DNA of 64,000 nucleotides from the NCBI GenBank assembly GCA_025093985.1, contig JACAAK010000002.1, positions 1,798,001 to 1,862,000 on the forward strand, written 5' to 3'. The position numbers were made by a program, and so were the translations under genes. This stretch comes from Calvatia gigantea (taxonomy: Eukaryota; Basidiomycota; Agaricomycetes; Agaricales; Lycoperdaceae). Of the stretch, positions 1 to 11,072 are shown piece by piece; position 1 is the first letter of the stretch, and every line of letters begins with the position of its first letter. Below the pieces are notes generated by a model. That model was not told the origin of the DNA, searched no databases, and worked only from the letters and a program-made list of their open reading frames with translations.

Positions 1-353
1 ATATCCAAAACTGCACCAAATTTGGACGTCTGCCCAAGTGCTCGCGCAGCCTGGCCGTCCACAGCATCCAGCAGACATGACACACCATAGAGCAGAGTAC
101 AATACTTCGGGTGGTAACTCATGAAATGGAGCGACAAGCCCGCCAGTATGACGCGTGCATAACCTGGAGAACACCCATTGGGATGGTTATTAACAAAATG
201 GAAGAAGGCTGGCGCACCTATGAGGTTGGGCACAAACAGAAAAACATTCTCCGAGTATGTCTGAGCTGTCGCGAGATCGACGGCCTTCTTAGCGTCGATA
301 GAAGTACCCCTTTGGCGGTCTCTTCGACGTTCTTGAGATGTTTGTTTTGGCAT
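1..353 (-). CDS. PIS1: Phosphatidylinositol synthase (CDP-diacylglycerol-inositol 3-phosphatidyltransferase), 5' part
   Basis: This enzyme joins CDP-diacylglycerol and myo-inositol to make phosphatidylinositol in ER-type membranes. The start codon is at 353-351. Exon 1 ends in ENVFLFVPNLIG, the usual N-terminal motif of the family. An intron at 217-164 (GT-AG, 54 bp) follows, and exon 2 resumes with YARVILAG. The CDP-alcohol phosphotransferase signature is visible as DAVDGQAARALGQTSKFG followed by AVLD, which supplies the DG..AR........G...D pattern. The gene runs off the left edge just before the last metal-binding aspartate, so roughly the C-terminal half is missing. The family assignment is firm. 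The inositol specificity rests on the ENVFLFVPNLIGY motif, which is characteristic of PI synthases. Confidence 0.9.
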   Translation of the reverse strand, partial: MPKQTSQERRRDRQRGTSIDAKKAVDLATAQTYSENVFLFVPNLIGAPAFFHFVNNHPNGCSPGYARVILAGLSLHFMSYHPKYCTLLYGVSCLLDAVDGQAARALGQTSKFGAVLD

Positions 354-659
354 GGTGTGGAGGAAGAAAGCGGCAGAGACAAGACGAGACTGTACTAAAA
401 ATGGGCTCGGCACCTGAGTTGACTTTATTCCCTCGCAAATGATCCCAATTCCAAATGGCAAAAGGCACCCCACCTGTCAGCTCTCCTCGGCCCTAGCCAG
501 CCCAGCCACCCGTGTACATCCATACATCACAATTTCTCCCAGTCAAGAACTCCATAAATTAACCAACAAATAAAGTGCTGTAGCCTATCGACATAATAGG
601 GGATATAAGTATGATGAAGACAAACGGATGTCCATACCCCATCCAAGTTCACACTCAAA
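354..659. other. Intergenic, 306 bp
   Basis: This lies between the start of the PI synthase gene and the stop of the left syntaxin gene, both on the minus strand. It should hold the PI synthase promoter and the syntaxin 3' UTR. I see no further gene or structured element in it. Confidence 0.6.
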
Positions 660-1847
660 TTATTTCCTACCAAAAACGACGCCAAGCACAATTGCCACCA
701 CTGCGCAGCAAAAGAGAAAAATGAAAAAACATATCCATTTCTTCTTGCGCGCACTCCTCGCTGCGCAATGACTAATCAGTATGACACCGCAGTCGTTCAA
801 ACAGCCGCCTTACCATGTTTCACAGCCTGCTCCGTAGCACCCAGCCTAGAGTTTCTGCAGTCAACAATTGACATACGCAGTCCCAAGCCAAGTAACCCAC
901 CCTTTCTCAGTATCACCTTCAACAGCGCGGGCTGTCTCCTCCGTTGCTTTGATGACAGCGTCATGCTGCTCAACTAGGGTTCCCATCTGAAAATAGAATA
1001 TGAGAAAACACGAGGGTTGCATTGAAAAGGAGAATACATCAATAAACAGTTGAGCTAGCTCAGCGAGGGTTTTTTCCATTTGCTGGAGGTCTTGTTGACG
1101 TTGCTGGACTTCCCGAAATGCATTCCGCGATTCAGCATATCGTGTAGAATTTGTCAACTACAGGGGATTCAACTGAGATTCCATACTTGTTCACGGGGGG
1201 GAGACATACCGCTTGGGCGAATATCTGTTGACCTCCACCTTCCACGATCGCGTTCACCTCCTCGGGAGAAGCATCGGGATTGACTAGATAATCAACGACG
1301 GTCGTTTGCTGCGACAAGGGGAGTGTCTCTCACCTATTCTGACTTGCCGCTCTGCTCTCTGTCGAACTTTGACACGACCTTCTTGTTCGACACGTTGATA
1401 GTTCTGGATCGATTCTAGAAACTTGCTTCGAAGAAGCCCTATCTTCATGGACGTGGGTTACACGGCCAGCCGCATATCGGGGAACAACTCACCCGGTTAT
1501 GCCGTAGCTGCTCATCCCCTTGCAACGGTGAAGACTCCAGTTTCTGAATTCTGTCTTTAAGCTGCAGACTAAGTGTCCGAGTCTCATTTGTCAGTTGTTC
1601 AAGTCGAGCCATGTCATTTTCTGCTTCTCCATCTAAAGCATTCAAGGAATGGAGACGCAAGGTTGAGATTTGTTGAATGTTCGCATTAAACTGGTCTATT
1701 CCCTCCTGGACTGAAACGACCTGGGAGAGATGTTTGATATCAGAGGCATATCCGCAAAACTCAGACTCAACCCACTTCAGAGAGAAATGACGATTCCCCA
1801 GCAGCAGCGTGGCCATTTGTGGGTCGAGATTGGCCTAAGTCCGACAT
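660..1847 (-). CDS. Plasma-membrane syntaxin, Qa-SNARE of the Sso1/Sso2 type (left copy)
   Basis: A t-SNARE for exocytic vesicle fusion at the plasma membrane. Joined exons read an Habc region (NETRTLSLQLKDRIQKLE), the linker LLRSKFLESIQNYQRVEQ, the conserved VNPDASPEEVNAI, the SNARE helix (LAELAQLFIDMGTLVEQHDA, with the zero-layer Gln in LVEQ) and a basic ARKKKW stretch before one C-terminal membrane helix ending VFGRK. Seven introns are inferred. I take MSDLGQSRP at 1847 as the safe start. A typical Sso N-terminus, MTSRDRLAAMRA, sits at 1963-1928, but no standard splice joins it in frame to RRAQDVEMSD, being off by one base, so the true start may be 1963. It is a paralogue of the gene at 62820-63996, with the more divergent SNARE core. 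The identity as a syntaxin is secure. Confidence 0.88.
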
Positions 1848-1963
1848 CTCGACGTCCTGAGCGCGCCGGGCCTGCAAAAAGAAGGTATATTCGCTGCTGA
1901 TCGGGATGAGACTCAAAGCGAACTACTCGCCCGCATCGCTGCAAGCCTATCCCTGCTGGTCAT

Positions 1964-2397
1964 GGTGAAGGCGAGTGGTAGGTAGGGAAGATACTAAGTG
2001 ACGGAGACTGCGGAACCACGCTCAAACGAATAATCGGCCGGGCAGTGGAGTGAGACGCGGGAATTTGGTTCTGGGGCGGTGTGTAAGTATAGCATCTGCC
2101 ATTGACAATGCCCATTTGGGGAACCCACGCCTAGGTCAGCCCTCACTGTTTCCTCCACATCATTGTCATGCTTGCCGCCCAGCAGATACCAGGGAGCGAC
2201 GACCTCGATGCCAGCGACTTATACCTACAATGGGCTGTCGCATGCGATGGAACTGGTTATTCGGCATATTATCACGTAACTACTTCTCCATATCTGATCT
2301 AGCCAATCACGTTCTTATCTTATCTGTCGAGTCACTCACGACTGGCTAAATTGTTCCAGTTTTCTTCCTCGTTTTTGCAACCCGATTCGCTGGCAGC
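1964..2397. promoter_or_regulatory. Divergent promoter region, syntaxin / asparagine synthetase
   Basis: About 430 bp separate the two divergently transcribed genes. The stretch 2275-2397 is rich in C and T just before the asparagine synthetase ATG, as is usual for basidiomycete 5' leaders. No other gene is seen. Confidence 0.5.
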
Positions 2398-4798
2398 ATG
2401 TGTGGCATACTTGCAGTTCATGGCCTGGAGAAACCTACCAGTGACCGTGCTAGGTTCATTGCACTCTCTAAAAGACTCAGGCACCGCGGTCCTGATTGGT
2501 CTGGTTGCTTTGTTGGCCAACGGAGCGTCCTCGCCCATGAACGTCTTGCCATCGTCGGTGTTGGTACGTGTCATATTCATCTCCTTTTGCCCAACTCCTG
2601 ATCTTGCTACATTTCTGGTGCAGACACCGGCGCCCAACCTCTTATCAGTGATGACGGAAAGGTTATCCTCGCTGTCAACGGCGAAATTTACAACCACATC
2701 GCCCTTCGCGCATCCCTTGGCCCAGGCATCAAGTTCAAGACTCACTCGGATTGTGAAGTCATTATTCCTCTCGTATGTCTCCCGCTTGTCCACTCCTGAC
2801 CCCTACCACTCACGACCTCCAGTACCGTCAACATGATACTGCTTTGTGCAACCTCCTGGATGGAATGTTTTCTTTTGTCTTACTCGACGAGTCCGTGACC
2901 CCTACGCGGGTGATTGCTGCCCGAGACCCCATTGGAATTACCACCTTGTATCAAGGCTGGAACTCCAAGATTCCGGGAGCTGTCTACTTCGCCTCAGAGC
3001 TTAAGGCTCTTATCGACGACTGTGACAAAATAATTTCTTTCCCTCCAGGCCATGTCTACGACAGCAAAGATGACTCGACAAAACTTTACTTCAATCCGAC
3101 ATGGAAAGACGGAGGTGGGGAGAACGCCCCCATTCCTACCAACCCTACCAACCTCACCGTTCTCCGGGAGGCTCTTGTAGCTGCAGTGCGCAAACGGTTG
3201 ATGTCTGAAGTACCTTATGGTGTTCTTCTCAGCGGTGGTCTCGACAGCAGTCTCATTGCCGCCATTGCCGCCCGCGAGACTGATAAAGTTGCTCAGGTTC
3301 AGGCCGAAGCACGAACGAGAAAGCTCCAGGAAGCCACTAGTGGACCTCCCACTCCATCTACATATCAGGTCGACGAAACAGGTGAGTTGCGAACTCCCGT
3401 GTTTTTCCACGGTTGCACCGAAATTCTAACGGATCAATTAAAAATCATTAGCGACACTCACAGCCTGGCCTCGACTCCATTCATTCTCCATTGGACTTGA
3501 GAATTCCCCAGATTTACTCGCCGCAAGAAAGGCAGCCCATTACCTCGGAACGGCACATCACGAATACATCTTCACCGTGCAGGAAGGATTAGATGCTATT
3601 CCGGATGTTATCTATCACCTGGAGACCTACGATGTCACGACCGTCCGTGCGAGCACCCCGATGTACCTTCTCAGTCGTAAAATCAAAGCCATGGGGGTCA
3701 AAATGGTTCTCAGCGGCGAGGGAAGCGACGAAGTATTCGGGGGTGTGCATTATTCCCTTCAACTTTCGCACTATTCTTTCCCTAACCTAATCGTGTATCG
3801 CAGGTTATCTTTATTTCCACGCTGCTCCAGACGCAAAGTCATTTCATCAGGAATCTGTGCGACGTGTGAAGAACCTGCATACCGCTGATTGTCTCAGGGC
3901 GAACAAGTACGCCGTTTGTATGCCGTATACTGCTTCTCCTTTTTGACGGCACCGACATCTTCAGGTCAACAATGGCGTGGGGTCTTGAAGCCCGCGTCCC
4001 TTTCCTTGACAAGGCCTTCCTCGAAGTCGCTATGAACATCGACCCGACATACAAAATGTTCAACAAAGGTTCCACGCAAGAATTTGACGAAGACGGTCGC
4101 CCTCGTATGGAAAAGGTTACAACCGTTCAAAAATTAGCCTGTTCCCATTTTTACACACGCTTATCTGACACTTACGTTCCTGACAGTATATTATTCGCAA
4201 GGCCTTTGACATTACTCCTGAAGGCAGCAAGGTATATGCGCCTTTTGTTCACTCATGGAACATAACCTTATATTCCCTGTCTGACTGTTTTAGCCCTATC
4301 TCCCCCGTTCCATTCTCTGGAGACAGAAGGAGCAATTCTCTGACGGTGTCGGATATTCTTGGATTGATGGGTGTGTATTACTCCGCTGGAACCCCAAAGA
4401 TCGTGAGATTAAGGACCATATCTCGCAGCATGAAAGAGCACGCCAACAACGTAGTGTCTGACGAGGCATTTGTCAAACGTCACGGACGTTGGCCAACGGA
4501 TACTCCCGATACTAAGGAAGCGTATTACATTCGTGAGATTTTCGACGGTGTGTCTGCACCCGCTTCTGGAACGTTGCAGCCCCCCTCATTCATTGCCATT
4601 CATCTCCAGGCCTCTTCCCATCCGAGACTGCTGCGCAGACCGCGGTTCGGTACGGCATCCTTGTTTTAATAGCCGCTTCCATTCTCATGCTGTACTTGCT
4701 TTAGCTGGATACCCCGTGACGATTGGGGCTGCTCCTCTGACCCAAGTGGTCGCAGTGTCAGCATCCACAATGCCGCTTATAACATCGCTGACGAGTGA
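2398..4798 (+). CDS. Asparagine synthetase, glutamine-hydrolysing
   Basis: It makes asparagine from aspartate, ATP and glutamine in the cytosol. The protein begins MCGILAVHG, so the catalytic Cys2 of the class II glutaminase domain is exposed once Met is removed; this fixes the start. [10 protein letters not shown] and [10 protein letters not shown] belong to the same domain. The synthetase domain shows the PP-loop [10 protein letters not shown], then [13 protein letters not shown] and [12 protein letters not shown]. The C-terminus, [17 protein letters not shown] and on to a TGA at 4796, matches the family's usual ending. Several introns of about 50-60 bp interrupt it; the first is 2564-2623. 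The joined protein is about 650-680 residues, slightly longer than the yeast enzymes because of an insert after the PP-loop ([17 protein letters not shown]). All recognised motifs are intact. Confidence 0.95.
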
Positions 4799-5532
4799 AA
4801 TGTTGCTCATAATTTCTACGTATCACGGCCCTCTTGAACTGGGAGCTGTGCAGTGCTTTGCTTTGCTTTTCTTCTTTTTTCTTTTCTTTTCTTCCCCTCA
4901 TATGGCAAAGGAAGTGATTAAATAAAGCAAGGGAGGGCACGGCAGTTGATACAATTAGAAGTTGGGGATGGAGTAAAAAGGAGGTCCAAGTAGAGGCAGC
5001 CTGCATGCAAATAATAATTTTATCCTAAATGAATGATCCATACACGATAGAAGGAAGGGCAGCGGGTGGGGCGAGGTCATAATGCTCAACAAAAACGAGG
5101 ACCATGAGCACATGATTCATTTGACAAAAGAGTGTAGGAGTGTAACGAGGCCGTTAGAAGTCAGGTGGAGATATGCGTAGGAAAGAAAAATCAAGCAATT
5201 GCAGGTTTTACTGAGAAAGTCAGAACGAAATAAAGAGCGTGAACAGTGGTCGTATAGCAAACAGACGAACTGAACCCAAACCGAAACACATAATATCAAT
5301 CAACTTCAAGTGGGTAAATTGAAGTTGTGTGCGTGTATGGTGGAGGAGGGCAAGAACTCGGAACTCGGGTGAAGATGGCGTGGTATAAGGAAAGAGGGTA
5401 ATAGTGACGCAGGGATGATAAGTTAATCGAATGGGATATCACGAAGAGAGAGAGTGTCTTTGTGGTTACCGGGACATGAACAGCGCCAGTAACAAAACGA
5501 AGCGAGGGACACCGGGTTGCGAGCAATATGGG
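4799..5532. other. Intergenic, 734 bp, convergent 3' ends
   Basis: This lies between the stop codons of asparagine synthetase (plus) and the RhoGEF (minus). A T-rich tract at 4868-4890 is consistent with a 3' UTR. Short open frames here show no recognisable motif. No gene is called. Confidence 0.55.
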
Positions 5533-8500
5533 TTAAGCATTGCTCAACGAAGGATCGTTCGCCAGCACCTTCTGGTATAATCCCAACCCGACACCTGAAT
5601 CTTCAGAAGGAACAGGCGACGAGATCTTTTGCGGGGCGGTAGTTGTCTGTGCGGGTGTGATAGTCGCCTTGGCCGCACTCACTTGGGATGTATTCCTCCT
5701 CCTCCCCGCATTCGGGCCATGAGTCGTGTTTGCATTCGCATTGGTGCCACTCGGGGGCGATGACGTCTTTGTACTTGAGTCCCACGCCGACTTGGTAATT
5801 GTCGCCTTGGCGTAATTAGGTGTGTCTTCTGAGTTTGTGGGTATGCCAGGCCGCCGGCCAACAGGTGTTGCATTCACCGTTCGCCGACTAGCAGGTCGAG
5901 TGGCAGGCGAATGGTGATCTGCAGATACAAGGCGTGTGCCGAACTTTGCGTTAGCAGATGATTCGCGCCCATACGATGCAAGTGGTGTTCCTCGTCTGGG
6001 GGTGATTCCGGGTCTTCCTTTGACAACGGATTTTTGAACGGTGATTTTGTCAGCACCCCAGTACGAAAAACTCATTTTGCTCTTTTTGTCCGAGTCGTCC
6101 GAGTCGTTGTCATTGTCGTCATCATCAGGGAGGGGTACAATGCGGGGCTGATTGGCAGATTGAGCACGCGAACGGACGACGCTGGCGATGAAAGATAGTC
6201 AGCTATGGATCAAGAGCTCCGTCCACAGAACTCACTCTTCCATGGATACGACACCTTCTCTAGGTTGCACAACGTCACCAATAGTCCACGTCTCGATCTG
6301 AAAGCAATTTAAGAACGTTGTTCGGATGTTGGCCACGTCTATTAATACTTACTTTAAGGAACTTGTACAAGTTCCTCGGTTTGGTGTACGAGTTTCTCCT
6401 CCCTGTAGTCGCATACTTTGACTTGCCCGCCATTTCCGGCAACGAATTCACCCGATTCGTTGCCGTGTGTGCAATCGGTAGAGAAGTCGTCCCCGTCCTC
6501 TGACATTGCAACACCACATCATTGAAAACCACATACCACAAATCCTTCTTCCCCCCAACGCCACTGCCACCCAATACGTCACTCAAGCGTTTGAATGACG
6601 GTTTCCCCCTCACTCCCTTTGAATTTATCGCAGGGGGAGGCTGCGATGTGGATTTGGACCCGTTCAACGGGTTCGAACCTGGATTACAGAGTCTCTCTTC
6701 CACCAACACTCTCGAGGGTTTCGGCAACGCCAACTGCCGAACTTTATCCAAACCTTCAATCCGTGCGAAGACATCCCTCGTCTTGTCTCGCTCCTCTTTC
6801 TGGATCTTCTCATCCTCGATACTTCTGACGATACTCTCCACCTCTGCGACCATGAGCAAGGTGCTTTCGTATTCATAAGTGCTGGGGTCCGTATGGTAGA
6901 GTAGGTTTTGGAACAGAAGTGGGTATTTGAGAAGCCGTTGGAATGGCTTCGAAAGGGTAATTGCGAGTCCGGTTTCGCCCTTTTCAGCAGCCAGCTCTTC
7001 TAGGCTTTGGAGGACCTTGCAAACCTGTTGCCAGTCCCCCGCATCTTGCTTCTTCGGTTTTTTGGTGGAAGACCGGGACAATGCGGCATCGACCTGTTCC
7101 AATGCCCGCTCCAGATGGAGTACATAGGTCGCGTAACCATGGAAGATATCGGACTGTAATGGTTGGGTTGGGATCAGCGGGGAAGGACGATGAGGTGTCG
7201 AAAAAGTGGTACTCACATTAGACACAAACACGTCCGCGAGAGACCTGACCAAAGGGTACTGATCGTCGTATCGCTTTTTTAGAGCATCCGAAAGCCTCCT
7301 ATGACCATCGAAAACACCGCCGTCGATAACTTCCAAGCAGATTCGCAGATCTTCAGGTAACTGGTGTGGTGGTATTGCAGAATCTCCTAGAATGGCTGTC
7401 GCCGCAGGTGCTTGGCTCTTCCTGAATTTCTTGAGGACGCTGGATTTCGTTGGCGTCGTCTCACTCCGCTTTCTTTCCCGCTCTCGTTGTTCGACGATCG
7501 TTGACTGCTTACCCAAGGACTGAGTGGAGGCAGTGGCTGGGTTTCGCATGGGTGCGGGCAGGGAGTGATGGGACCGCGAGGGGAATGGGACCGTCGTTGT
7601 CCGGGTCGATGTCCGGGTGGCCCCTGAGCGATATGGTGAACGAGGGTGATTGTGCTTTGAGGCCTCGTGGGAAGTGGCTGAACGTTTGGAAGAATATCCT
7701 CGAGGATGGTCATCTTCCTCGTCCTCTGAGTCGTCAATGTTAGGTGTTTCTGTTTTCCGGAGCGAGGATGATCCTGATGGATGTCCGAGCGAGGGCGTTG
7801 GCGACATGAAGCGAGCGGCAATCGGAGGCAAATCCTCGGCTGATTCTACGGGGGAATCAGCGCGATAATAATCATAGTCTATTGTCGGGCTTGAAGCTGT
7901 CGGGATAGAGGGAGTAGAAAACGGATGAAGGAGAGGATCGATGAAAGTTTCTTTCATCTTTGCCAATTCTTGTACATATCTTTTCGGCGTTACATCAATA
8001 TATATTTATCGCGCACTAAATCAGACACGTACCTCTCTTCGCTGGAAATAATTTCAAAAAGAACTTCCTGGCGCTGTCCGTTCGCGTGATCCGATATTGG
8101 AAACTAGATCCTCTTCAGTGACCTCACTCCATGACGCTGCCGCCAGAATTCGACTTCCGCTCGTCTGTGCGGACATGGTCGAATAGGGCGTAGCAGAGCG
8201 CAGCGACTGAGCTGAAACGAGATCTCGTTGAAGATAGGGGGAAGTTGCGCGGGTAGTCGTTGCCTTGACGGTAGCACGGGACGACACATCAACTTTGGAA
8301 GACGAGGCGGTAGCAGCGGCGCGGGGTTTTTCGCCGTGAGTGGCCTGGAAACGCGACACGTTCGTCTTCAGTAAAGCAGGGTTGGGAGGGGATTCAACGG
8401 GAGGTGTGTCTGGAAGCTCCCGTTCGAATATAGAAGGACCTGGTGTTGGTGGAGGAGAAATGAAGGCGACCTTCTTCTGAACATCGCTAGTTGCGTTGTT

Positions 8501-8923
8501 TGCTGTGCTAGCTGCACTCGACTCGGTGACGTTGGACGCTACAGTAGGCTTGCGAGAAATTTGACCAGGAGATTCTGGTTCAGGAGGAGCTAGAGAAGGA
8601 ATGGGATTTGGAAGAGGGGCGAATGGAGGTTCAGCCGATTTAGCGGGTGGAGTTGCAATGACGGATGGAGGAGGGTTCGAGGTCGCGGTTGAGTGATTGG
8701 ACGAAGTAGAAGATGTAATTTCAACTGGAGGGGGAGAGCGTGGTGTGAGCTGAGAGGCAAAAGCGGAGTGAACGATTTCTGGGAGGGGTTTAAACGTTGC
8801 AAACGAGTTCTGTGATGGAGTAGGACGTGGTTGTTCTGGAGGAGGCCATACTTTCGGGCTTTTTGAACTGTCCTTGTCCTTTGTGCTGCTACCAATGTGA
8901 AGGCGGTGGAAGAAGGCCTTCAT
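5533..8923 (-). CDS. Dbl-family Rho guanine nucleotide exchange factor (DH-PH), one-base frame break
   Basis: It activates Rho/Cdc42-type GTPases in polarity and wall growth (family role). The start MKAFFHRLHIG at 8923 opens a disordered Ser/Pro-rich region. The DH domain begins with EVLFEIISSEERYVQELAKM, is split by an intron at about 8030-7980, and continues through SLADVFVSN and LSKPFQRLLKYPLLFQNLLY. A PH-like part follows (DLWYVVFNDVVLQCQ, then NLYKFLKIETWTIGD), ending in a Ser/Thr-rich tail with a stop at 5533. The upstream open frame (SEVTEEDLVSNIGSRERT) and the DH frame (RQEVLFEI) are offset by a single base near 8071-8076. Both sides are strongly family-like, so I treat them as one gene. 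An intron at this spot would need a weak GTCACT donor. Length is about 1,000-1,050 residues. Only about 78 bp separate it from the divergent methyltransferase gene. Confidence 0.8.
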
Positions 8924-9001
8924 GGCGACTTTGGCGCAGTTGCCAGTGGACAGAGAGGGAAGAGAAAGCGTCTGATCCAAACAAACCAAAATACAATACT
9001 C

Positions 9002-9926
9002 ATGTCTGCCTCGTGCCCTGCCCATGCTACAAAGCACATCCCCGTCCTCCAATACTCCTTTGCAAACTCCACCTTCCATCTCAACCAGCTCCAGAATGGT
9101 ATTTCAAATGGTACCGCTCTTTGGCTAGGCGGCCAGTGCCTAGCTGCCTATCTTGCAGAGTCACACGCCCGATACAGATCAGCTCAGCGTCCGAGGGCAA
9201 TCGAACTGGGCAGTGGTATTGGCCTCACTGCGTGCGCTTCATCTCCACGGATTATCTTTCTCTGAACCCGACCCTGCCCTCTCCTCTCTGTCCAGGTTGT
9301 CCCTGAGTTCACTGGGATGGGATGTCGTAGCTACTGATATCCCCCCTGTCATCGCATCTGTCCTCAACGCCAATATTCGGAATAATCAGCATGTGCTTCC
9401 TCAAGGGTCTGGTCAGATTTTCCTTCGTGAACTTGATTGGCTTGTCCCCCCTGAGCGCTGGCTCTGGAATCACCCTGACATCATAGCCTCTCGCGCATCG
9501 ATCGTATCACCACCCTCTCCAGAGTTGCTTGATCACCCAACACCAGCCAATCTTCTCTCGCCCCTCTACGATCTTGTTTGCACTGCAGATACCATCTATG
9601 ATCCTGCTCTTATCACCCCCCTGTTGCGATCCCTGCACGCAATCAGCGAGCTTTCAGCCGCTGCTTCTCCCACTTCCCGACCTCCGACCGTTCTACTCTG
9701 CCTCGAGCGTCGCGATCCTGCACTTATAGATTGCTTCCTTCACGAGGCAGTCACTGTCTGGAACTTCTCTATTGAACGCATCCCTCACAGGAAGTTTGTC
9801 AAGGCCATCCAGAAGCATAACCCTCACTGGACAAAAGAAGATTGGGAGGGTGTCGAGTTGTGGAAGTTAAGGCTCATCATCGCGAGTCCTCGATCCGTGG
9901 ACAAAAGTCGGCGTGCAAATAAATAG
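9002..9926 (+). CDS. Family-16 (METTL21-like) protein methyltransferase
   Basis: A seven-beta-strand, SAM-dependent methyltransferase of the group that methylates lysines on translation factors and chaperones; its own substrate cannot be told from sequence. Two exons are joined across an intron at 9232-9295 (64 bp), giving AIELGSGIGLTALSLSSLGW and then DVVATDIPPVIASVLNANI. This provides SAM motif I (ELGSGIGL) and the acidic residue after strand 2 (ATDI). Later, DLVCTADTIYDPALITPLL matches the D..Y substrate-side motif and the LL segment common in family 16, and TVLLCLERRDP is the next strand. Length is 286 residues, normal for the family. The start is the first ATG in frame. It could be an EFM-type elongation-factor methyltransferase, but I do not assign a symbol. 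Confidence 0.82.
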
Positions 9927-10031
9927 TCATTAGATGTCGTCACTTCCTACTCTTCCATTAACTGTTTCTATATTCCTTATCATCCTTTCCACCTCCTCGC
10001 TTGTTCCTGCCTTTGATGTCCTCGGTGTGCG

Positions 10032-10944
10032 CTAGTTTTGTAGATCAGGTTTGATGTCAGTCATCAAGGGTTCATCACTGCGATGTGTTAACCCCATCTC
10101 CTCTTCCTCCAACTCTGCGTCTTCTGTGCGCGTGGAGACGAGTCTCAGGGTTCTGTCGAAGCCATGACTGGACTAGGGATGCATACACCCATGATCAGCG
10201 GCGTTCCACCCCCCTGCATAAAATATTGATTAACGAACCAAATCTCTCCACGTCTCTTCTTCGTCGTTCTCTGTCTGTAGTTGATAGATCTGCAAGAATC
10301 CCTTGAACCTGTTCATTAGATATCAACACCCATTGTCCACCGTCGGTGATTTAGAGTGTGCCCCAGGGAGATTGAAAAGAAGAGCAAAGTATCGGTTCGT
10401 GAGTTCAGGAAAAAAAAAAAAAAAAACGACCGTCAAACAGAGACGCACGTTAATCCGCCTTCGTCATTGACATCCAGGAATTCAACCAGTTCATCTTTCG
10501 TCTCCTGACTAAACGGAGCGCCGTTTGTATCCCGAGCCCATGCATCCAGGCCCTCGGGAGAAAGAAAGGCGTTTGGTGGTGGTGTGAAAAGTACCACCCG
10601 TCCCGAGCCATCAATACCACTCGGCGATTGCGTCTTTGCAGGTGGCGGGATGCAGTACTTGGCAAATATATGTTTTAAGCATGCCTCCAGCTTTATTATT
10701 AGGAGGACAAAATAGAGGATTAAGCATTGTGATAAACTACGATTTTAGGCGGGGAGACGAGTTGAGCACGCCGACTGACCTGATCGGAAATTGCGCCTTC
10801 ATTGTCGAGAAGCTGGACATTTGTGTTGATGTTTCTGCGACCTTGAATCGACGATGGCTCCGGGGTCTCGGGACGGGGACTGCCCGCGTCAAAGTCGAAT
10901 CTTGCACTCATGAGTGGTCGGGGTGCATTGAACAAGTGATCCAA
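10032..10944 (-). CDS. Small conserved EF-hand-like protein of unknown function
   Basis: Four exons join to about 205 residues. Exon 1 reads MDHLFNAPRPLMSARFDFDA through NEGAISDQ. After a GTCAGT-donor intron comes LEACLKHIFAKYC, then LSPEGLDAWARDTNGAPFSQ, ETKDELVEFLDVNDEGGLTF and KGFLQIYQLQTENDEEETWR, then DLSSHGFDRTLRLV and an acidic end at a TAG (10034-10032). The DVNDEGGLTFKGF stretch has the shape of an EF-hand loop, but no complete canonical pair is visible, so calcium binding is inference. The frame holds through three introns with good splice sites, and the sequence is strongly protein-like. The third intron contains a run of 17 A on the plus strand (10410-10426). I believe homologues exist across basidiomycetes, from memory of similar sequences, but I know of no assigned function. 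Confidence 0.78.
10410..10426 (+). repeat. Poly-A run, 17 bases
   Basis: An uninterrupted A homopolymer on the plus strand (T on the transcribed strand), within an intron of the EF-hand-like gene. It may act as the intron's pyrimidine tract. Its length is likely to vary or be mis-sequenced. Confidence 0.9.
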
Positions 10945-11072
10945 GTGATAAAATCATTATTTTCCAACTTTGAAATTAATGGTCAACTCCAACCACGTGC
11001 ACCGCGCCTTGGCACAGTACTTGCTTGCTCCTCTTTATCACAAACATTGAGGCCAACCAAATCACAGCTCAC

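Noticed and set aside
8104..8895. Pro/Leu-rich alternative frames over the RhoGEF N-terminus
   Set aside because: They are shadows of the low-complexity Ser/Pro-rich coding exon.
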